NCBI GenBank assembly: GCA_039920745.1
Contig: JBDSDD010000092.1
Span: forward strand, 1 to 64,000
Length of the DNA stretch: 64,000 nucleotides
Direction: 5' to 3'
From: Scleromatobacter sp039920745
Lineage (GTDB): Bacteria; Pseudomonadota; Gammaproteobacteria; Burkholderiales; Burkholderiaceae_C
Both the position numbers and the translations under genes were made by a program. Shown here in pieces: positions 59,014 through 64,000 of the stretch. Within the stretch, counting starts at the first letter, position 1. Every line of letters begins with the position of its first letter. The notes under the pieces are model-generated. The model searched no databases. It had not been told where the DNA came from and was given only the letters and a program-made list of their open reading frames with translations.

Positions 59014-61794
59014 GTGAAGCAAAACTACTTCAGGCGGACGGCGAGGCTCGACGGCCGCGTTGCTGCAGGCTTTCTGTTCGCGCTCGCCGCTGCGATGGCG
59101 CAGGCCGCAGAGCCTGCCGATGCGGCCGCGTTGCGCGCGGCATGTGACGCGCCGCAGTTCGCGACGACGCTGGTGCCGGTCGTCGCCAGCGCGGCCGCCC
59201 CGGCGCGCGCGGTCGCGCTGTCGCAGACCTTGTTCCAGTGGCCCGCGCTGCCGTCGCAAGGCCACTTCGTTCTGGTCTCGTCGATGACGGGTGCGCTCGT
59301 CGCCAAGACGGGCGAGCCCGTGAGTGGCGCGGACGACACGCTGGCGCTGACCATCTCCACCGAGCCTGTGCCGTCGGCGCTCGCGCAGCGCTTCAAGTAC
59401 GTGGGCGCTGGCGCGGTGCTGCTGGCCCGCGAGCCGGCGCGCGTGACGCGCGCCCTGCGCGGGCAGGCGCTGGTCGTGCGCGAGGACGACCACGGCCGCG
59501 TGCTCGATGCCAGCGCACTGCAGATCGCCGGCGCGCTCGACGATGCCTACGCGCCCGCTGCGACCCTCAGCGACCTGGGCGTGACGCCCACCCGCGACGC
59601 GACGCGCTTCGCCGTCTGGGCGCCGACGGCGCAGGCTGTCAATGTCTGCCTGCATGCCGACGCGGAGGGCCGCGCCATCGCGGTCGCCGCGCTGGCCCGC
59701 GACGACGTCACCGGCGCGTGGCGCGGCAAGGTGGCGGGTGCGCGCCTGGGCAGCTACTTCACCTACCTGGTCGATGTCTTCGTGCCGGGCACGGGCCTGG
59801 TGCGCAACCGCGTCACCGACCCCTACTCGATCAGCCTGAACGCCGACTCGCGTCGCAGCTACATCGGCGCGCTGGCCGACGCCGCGCTGATGCCGCGCGA
59901 CTGGCCGAGCGACGCCGCGCCCGCCAGCGTGCGCCGCCCGGTCGACATGGCGATCTACGAGTTGCACTTGCGCGATTTCTCGATCGGCGACGCCAGCGTG
60001 CCCGCCGCGCACCGCGGCAAGTACCTCGCGTTCACCGATGCGGCCAGCGCCGGCATGCGCCACCTGCGTGCGCTGGCCCAGGCGGGCCTGACGGACGTGC
60101 ACCTGCTGCCGGTGTTCGACCTGGCGAGCGTGCCCGAGCGCGGTTGCACGACGCCCAGGATCAGCGGCGGCCCGGCCGACGAGACGCAGCAGGCGGCCGT
60201 CGTCGCGGGCGCGGCCACCGACTGTTTCAACTGGGGCTATGACCCGTTGCACTACAACGCGCCCGAAGGCAGCTACGCGACGAATGCCGACGACGGCGCC
60301 GTTCGCGTGCGCGAGTTCCGCGCCATGGTGCAGGGCCTGCACCGCGCCGGGCTGCGCGTGGGCATGGACGTCGTCTACAACCACACGTCGAGCAGCGGCC
60401 AGCACGCGCAGTCGGTGCTCGATCGTGTCGTACCCGGCTACTACCAGCGGCTGGACGCCAGCGGCGGTGTCGAGCATTCGACCTGCTGCGACAACACCGC
60501 CACCGAGAACCTGATGATGGGCAAGCTGCTCGTCGACTCGGTCGCGCAGTGGGCCGTGGCGTACCACGTGGACTCGTTCCGCTTCGACTTGATGGGCCAC
60601 CAGCCGCGCGCCGTCATGGAGACGTTGCAGCGCCGGCTCCAGGGCGCGACGGGCCGCGAGATCCCGCTGGTGGGCGAGGGGTGGAACTTCGGGGAGGTGG
60701 CCGACGGTGCACGCTTCGTGCAGGCCTCCCAGCTGTCGCTCAACGGCACCGGCATCGGCACGTTCAGCGACCGCGCGCGCGACGCCGTGCGCGGCGGCTC
60801 GGCCACCGACAGCTCGCACCTGCGCGCCGACCAGGGCTGGATCAACGGCGAGTTCTACGACCCGAATGGCATCAGTGTGGGTGGAAAAAGCGCCACCCGC
60901 GAGAACCTGCTGGACGCCGCCGACCTGATCCGCATCGGCCTGGCCGGCTCGGTGCGCGACATGACGCTCCAAACCTGGCGCGGCCCGACGCTGGCGTTCG
61001 ACAAGATCGCGTACGGCAGCCAGCCCGCCGGCTACGCCAGCCAGCCCGGCGAAGCGGTGAACTACGTCGAGAACCACGACAACCAGACGCTGTTCGACAA
61101 CAACCTGCTCAAGCTGCCGCTGGCCACCTCCGGCGCCGACCGCGCCCGCGTGCAGATCCTCGGCGCCGCCGTCGTCGCATTCAGCCAGGGCGTCGCGTAC
61201 TTCCACGCCGGCGTCGACCTGCTGCGCTCGAAGTCCTTCGACAAGAACAGCTTCGACTCGGGCGACTGGTTCAACCGCCTCGACTGGACCGCGACCGACA
61301 ACGGCTTCGGCGCCGGTCTGCCGCCGCGGCAGGACAACGCCGACCTGTGGGCGATGGAGCGACCGCTGCTGGCTGACGCGTCGCTCAGGCCCACGCCCGC
61401 GGACATCGCCTGGACGCGCGACGCGTTCCGCGACCTGTTGCGCATCCGCGCGAGCACGCCGCTGTTCCATCTCGCGTCCGCCGCCGCCGTACGCGAGCGC
61501 ATCAGCTTCCCCGCCAGCGGCCCGACGCAGGAGCCGACCATCGTCGCCGAGCTGATCGACGGCCGCGGCCTGGCCGGCGCGCAGTTCGACGCGGTGCTGG
61601 TCGTGCTCAATGCCGACAAGCAGCCACACGCGCTGGACCTTCCCGCGCTGCGCGGCCGGCACTGGCAGCTGCACCCGGTTCATCTCGCGGCGCGCGCGGC
61701 TGACACGCGCATCGCCAAGGAGGCCCGCGTCGACGACGCCGCGGGTCGCTTCACGGTGCCTGCGCGCAGCGCCATTGTCTTCGTCGCGCGCTGA
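59014..61794 (+). CDS. pulA: secreted pullulanase-type alpha-1,6-glucosidase
   Basis: This 926-residue protein begins at a GTG with a signal peptide (about 1-31, AMAQAAEP). It has an N-terminal domain (about 40-170), a CBM48-like domain (about 190-275: ATRFAVWAPTAQAVNVCLH) and the GH13_14 barrel. The pullulanase motif FNWGYDPLHYNAPEGSYAT is present. Catalytic Asp is in FRFDLMGHQPR, Glu in VGEGWNFG and Asp in YVENHDNQTLFDN. A C-terminal DUF3372-type domain follows. It debranches starch outside the cytoplasm, complementing the amylases. An ATG start is absent at this position, so the GTG is used. Confidence 0.92.
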   Translation: MKQNYFRRTARLDGRVAAGFLFALAAAMAQAAEPADAAALRAACDAPQFATTLVPVVASAAAPARAVALSQTLFQWPALPSQGHFVLVSSMTGALVAKTGEPVSGADDTLALTISTEPVPSALAQRFKYVGAGAVLLAREPARVTRALRGQALVVREDDHGRVLDASALQIAGALDDAYAPAATLSDLGVTPTRDATRFAVWAPTAQAVNVCLHADAEGRAIAVAALARDDVTGAWRGKVAGARLGSYFTYLVDVFVPGTGLVRNRVTDPYSISLNADSRRSYIGALADAALMPRDWPSDAAPASVRRPVDMAIYELHLRDFSIGDASVPAAHRGKYLAFTDAASAGMRHLRALAQAGLTDVHLLPVFDLASVPERGCTTPRISGGPADETQQAAVVAGAATDCFNWGYDPLHYNAPEGSYATNADDGAVRVREFRAMVQGLHRAGLRVGMDVVYNHTSSSGQHAQSVLDRVVPGYYQRLDASGGVEHSTCCDNTATENLMMGKLLVDSVAQWAVAYHVDSFRFDLMGHQPRAVMETLQRRLQGATGREIPLVGEGWNFGEVADGARFVQASQLSLNGTGIGTFSDRARDAVRGGSATDSSHLRADQGWINGEFYDPNGISVGGKSATRENLLDAADLIRIGLAGSVRDMTLQTWRGPTLAFDKIAYGSQPAGYASQPGEAVNYVENHDNQTLFDNNLLKLPLATSGADRARVQILGAAVVAFSQGVAYFHAGVDLLRSKSFDKNSFDSGDWFNRLDWTATDNGFGAGLPPRQDNADLWAMERPLLADASLRPTPADIAWTRDAFRDLLRIRASTPLFHLASAAAVRERISFPASGPTQEPTIVAELIDGRGLAGAQFDAVLVVLNADKQPHALDLPALRGRHWQLHPVHLAARAADTRIAKEARVDDAAGRFTVPARSAIVFVAR

Positions 61795-61818
61795 GGCGAC
61801 TCTCATTCCTTCGAACTG

Positions 61819-63690
61819 ATGACCATGCACCACCCCCGAAAAATCTCCGCCGCCGTCCTGATCGCCGCCACGTCGCTGGGCGCGAGCGCCGCCGACGACG
61901 TCGCCTCGCAGGCCACGCCGGCCCAGGTCGAACGCATCGAACCTGCCTTCTGGTGGGTCGGCATGAAGAGCGACAAGCTGCAGCTGATGGTGCACGGCCC
62001 GCACATCGCGGACGCCGCGCCGCAGATCCCCGACGCGGCGGCGGCGGGCGTGCGCATCGAGTCGGTGTCGCGCGTCGCCAATCCGAACTACCTGTTCATC
62101 GACCTGCGCATCGCGCCGGACGCCGCGCCAGGCCCTGTCGACATCGTCTTCAGCCGCGGCGAGCAGCGCTTCCACGCGCCGTTCGAATTGCGGGCGCGTG
62201 CGCCGGGCTCGGCGCAGCGGCGCAGCTTCGATTCGTCGGACGTCATCCTCAACCTCGTGCCCGACCGCTTCGCCAACGGCAACCCGGCCAACGACACCGT
62301 GCCCGGCTACGGCGACGCGGCCAGGCGAGGCGACGACGAGGCCGGCCGCCACGGCGGCGACATCCAGGGCATCGTCGACCACCTCGACTACTTCCAGGGC
62401 CTGGGGGTGACGATGCTGTGGCCCACGCCGCTCACCGAGAACAAGCAGCCCAAGTACTCGTACCATGGCTACGCCGCCACCGACACCTACAAGATCGACC
62501 CGCGCTTCGGCACGAACGAGGCCTACCGCAGCATGGTGGCCGCGGCGCACGACAAGGGCATCGGCGTGATCCTCGATGTGGTGCTCAACCACATCGGCTC
62601 CGAGCACTGGTGGATGCACGACATGCCGGCGCCGGACTGGATCGGCTTCGACGGCCAGTTCGTGCAGACGCAGCATGCGCGCACGACCGCGAGCGACCCG
62701 TACGCGTCACGCGCGGACGCGCGGATCTACACCGATGGCTGGTTCGGTCCGAACATGCCCGACATGAACCAGCGCAACCCGTTCCTGGCCACCTACCAGA
62801 TCCAGAACGCGATCTGGTGGGTCGAGTACGCCGGACTGGCTGGCCTGCGCGTTGACACCTGGGGCTATTCCGACCAGGCCTTCCTGAAAGAGTGGACGCG
62901 CCGCGTGACGCAGGAATATCCGCGCCTCAACATCGTGGGGGAGGAATGGACCGCCCAGCCCACCGTGCTGGCGCACTGGCTGCGCGGCGGCCTGCCGAGC
63001 GCGATGGACTTCCCGCTCAACGGCACGCTGCGCAAGTCGCTCGTGGCCGACGGCGACACGCTGCATTCGGGCCTGATGGAGCTGTACGAAGGCCTCGTCA
63101 ACGACGTGCTCTATCCGGAGCCGTCCAAGCTGGTACTTTTCGAAGGCAACCACGACCTGCCTCGCCTCTACAGCGCGCTCAAGGACGACGTCGGCCTGAC
63201 CAAGATGGCGCTGGCCTACGTGATGACGATGCCGCGCGTGCCGCAGATGTACTACGGCACCGAGATCCTGATGACCAGCCCCACCGTGCGCGACGACGGC
63301 AAGGCGCGCCAGGATTTCCCTGGCGGCTGGGCCGGCGACAAGGTCAACGCATTCACCGGCAAGGGCCTGACGGCCAAGCAGAAGGACATGCAGGCTTTCG
63401 TGCGCCGGTTGCTGAACTGGCGCAAGACGCAGACGACCGTGCACCACGGCAAGCTGATGCATTTCGTGCCCGAGAACGGCACCTACGCCTGGTTCCGCTA
63501 CGACGCCGACTCCACCGTGATGGTGGTGATCAACAAGAACGCGAGCGAGACCGTGCTGGATCTGTCGCGCTTCAAGGAAGTGCTCAAGACGCCGTCCAGC
63601 GCGCTGGACGTGCTCGCGGACAGGACCGTCAAGCTCGGTGCCACCGTGAAGCTGCCGGCGCTCTCAGTCAAGATCTTCGAGTTGCGTTGA
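61819..63690 (+). CDS. exported neopullulanase/cyclomaltodextrinase-type GH13 (SusA-like)
   Basis: This 623-residue protein has a signal peptide (about 1-25, LGASAADD), an N-terminal cyclomaltodextrinase domain (about 30-125: RIEPAFWWVGMKSDKLQLMVHG) and the GH13 barrel. Catalytic Asp is in LRVDTWGYSD, Glu in VGEEWTAQP and Asp in FEGNHDLPRLYS. A C-terminal beta domain follows. The layout resembles Bacteroides SusA-type neopullulanases. The ATG is 24 bases after pulA, so both are probably in one operon under site 6. Confidence 0.92.
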   Translation: MTMHHPRKISAAVLIAATSLGASAADDVASQATPAQVERIEPAFWWVGMKSDKLQLMVHGPHIADAAPQIPDAAAAGVRIESVSRVANPNYLFIDLRIAPDAAPGPVDIVFSRGEQRFHAPFELRARAPGSAQRRSFDSSDVILNLVPDRFANGNPANDTVPGYGDAARRGDDEAGRHGGDIQGIVDHLDYFQGLGVTMLWPTPLTENKQPKYSYHGYAATDTYKIDPRFGTNEAYRSMVAAAHDKGIGVILDVVLNHIGSEHWWMHDMPAPDWIGFDGQFVQTQHARTTASDPYASRADARIYTDGWFGPNMPDMNQRNPFLATYQIQNAIWWVEYAGLAGLRVDTWGYSDQAFLKEWTRRVTQEYPRLNIVGEEWTAQPTVLAHWLRGGLPSAMDFPLNGTLRKSLVADGDTLHSGLMELYEGLVNDVLYPEPSKLVLFEGNHDLPRLYSALKDDVGLTKMALAYVMTMPRVPQMYYGTEILMTSPTVRDDGKARQDFPGGWAGDKVNAFTGKGLTAKQKDMQAFVRRLLNWRKTQTTVHHGKLMHFVPENGTYAWFRYDADSTVMVVINKNASETVLDLSRFKEVLKTPSSALDVLADRTVKLGATVKLPALSVKIFELR

Positions 63691-63801
63691 AAGTTAAGGT
63701 TAATAAAAAATTAATGTGTATTCAGACTACGATTTGACACATGGAGTCAGTCTGGTGGGCTGCGATCGTTCGCAGGGAAGCATCTATTTGAACTGCCGCA
63801 G

Positions 63802-63830
63802 TTGATCTAAAACCGTAGGTAAACTACATT
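63802..63830 (+). promoter_or_regulatory. promoter of the second glucokinase gene with RpiR-like site 7
   Basis: TTGATC (63802-63807) and TACATT (63825-63830) are spaced 17 bases apart, a fair sigma-70 promoter. The dyad CGTAGGTAAACTACA (63814-63828) fits TGTA-N7-TACA with one mismatch and has perfect GTAG/CTAC arms; it covers the spacer and part of the -10. A bound regulator there would block transcription. The start codon is at 63901. Confidence 0.55.
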
Positions 63831-63900
63831 CTCGACTTTCGTCGCGGATGCAGGCTTCACGTCGCCCGCTTGTCCCTCTTTCAGCGAGCTCCTCCGGTCC

Positions 63901-64000
63901 ATGACTGTTGCCAACACCTCCAGCTTTCCGCGCCTGATGGGCGACGTCGGCGGCACCAACGCCCGTTTCGCCGTCCAGGAGGCGCCGGGCGCGCAGCCGA
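63901..64000 (+). CDS. glk: stand-alone glucokinase, N-terminal part (runs off the window)
   Basis: The ATG at 63901 opens 33 codons to the edge. MTVANTSSFPRL is followed by MGDVGGTNARFAVQ, the canonical phosphate loop of Glk-family glucokinases. A CTCCTCCGG stretch precedes the start rather than a classic ribosome binding site. The rest is outside the window, so the catalytic Asp cannot be checked here. It probably supplies the kinase activity that the fused regulator at 21991 seems to have lost. Confidence 0.85.
   Translation, partial: MTVANTSSFPRLMGDVGGTNARFAVQEAPGAQP

Overview
The window is high-GC DNA with short intergenic gaps and many ATGA/GTGA stop-start overlaps. The gene set (cus/chr metal resistance, a glucokinase-RpiR fusion, a TonB receptor next to a halogenase-like enzyme, MalEFGK, an MdtABC-NodT pump) points to a Gram-negative betaproteobacterium of the order Burkholderiales, perhaps a Roseateles/Mitsuaria-like polymer degrader. 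The order is a family-level inference; the genus is a guess.

Region 1 (about 1-17,160) looks like a heavy-metal accessory region. It starts with the 5' end of an MFS transporter (minus strand) and a truncated FTR1 iron-permease remnant. Next come a small Cys/His/Met-rich secreted protein and a CusCBA copper/silver exporter (plus strand). A minus-strand chromate cluster follows (chrB-chrA-SOD/rhodanese fusion) with a decayed second chrB fragment downstream. A copper module follows: a minus-strand HMA chaperone diverging from copA-cueR, with MerR-type 19-bp-spacer promoters between them. A lemA-TPM-TPM operon comes last. The region ends exactly at the 3' end of a tRNA-Ser(GGA) gene, a classic island insertion point.

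Region 2 (17,250-22,000) is ordinary chromosome: an Orn/Lys/Arg decarboxylase, a TPR-methyltransferase and a lipoprotein gene with an apparent frameshift.

Region 3 (22,000-47,460 and 57,240-64,000) is a large alpha-glucan (starch/maltodextrin/glycogen) system. Its parts are an outer-membrane TonB-dependent receptor, a flavin halogenase-like protein, a PEGA-like lipoprotein, a minus-strand malK-malE-malF-malG-sORF-amylase-oxygenase operon, a plus-strand glgP-glgB-glgX-malQ-orf operon, three further exported or lipid-anchored GH13 enzymes, and two glucokinase genes. One glucokinase is fused to an RpiR regulator but has lost its catalytic Asp (Asn118) and the usual GGTN phosphate loop, while keeping the glucose-binding residues. 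It may be a glucose-sensing repressor. The other is a stand-alone glucokinase starting at the right edge. Exact or near-exact TGTA-N7-TACA palindromes lie in front of the fused regulator, the TonB receptor, malK/glgP, the pullulanase/GH13 pair and the second glucokinase. This suggests one RpiR/HexR-like regulon covering the whole system.

Region 4 (47,580-57,000) is an MdtA-MdtB-MdtC-NodT multidrug efflux operon (minus strand) inserted between the two halves of the glucan system.
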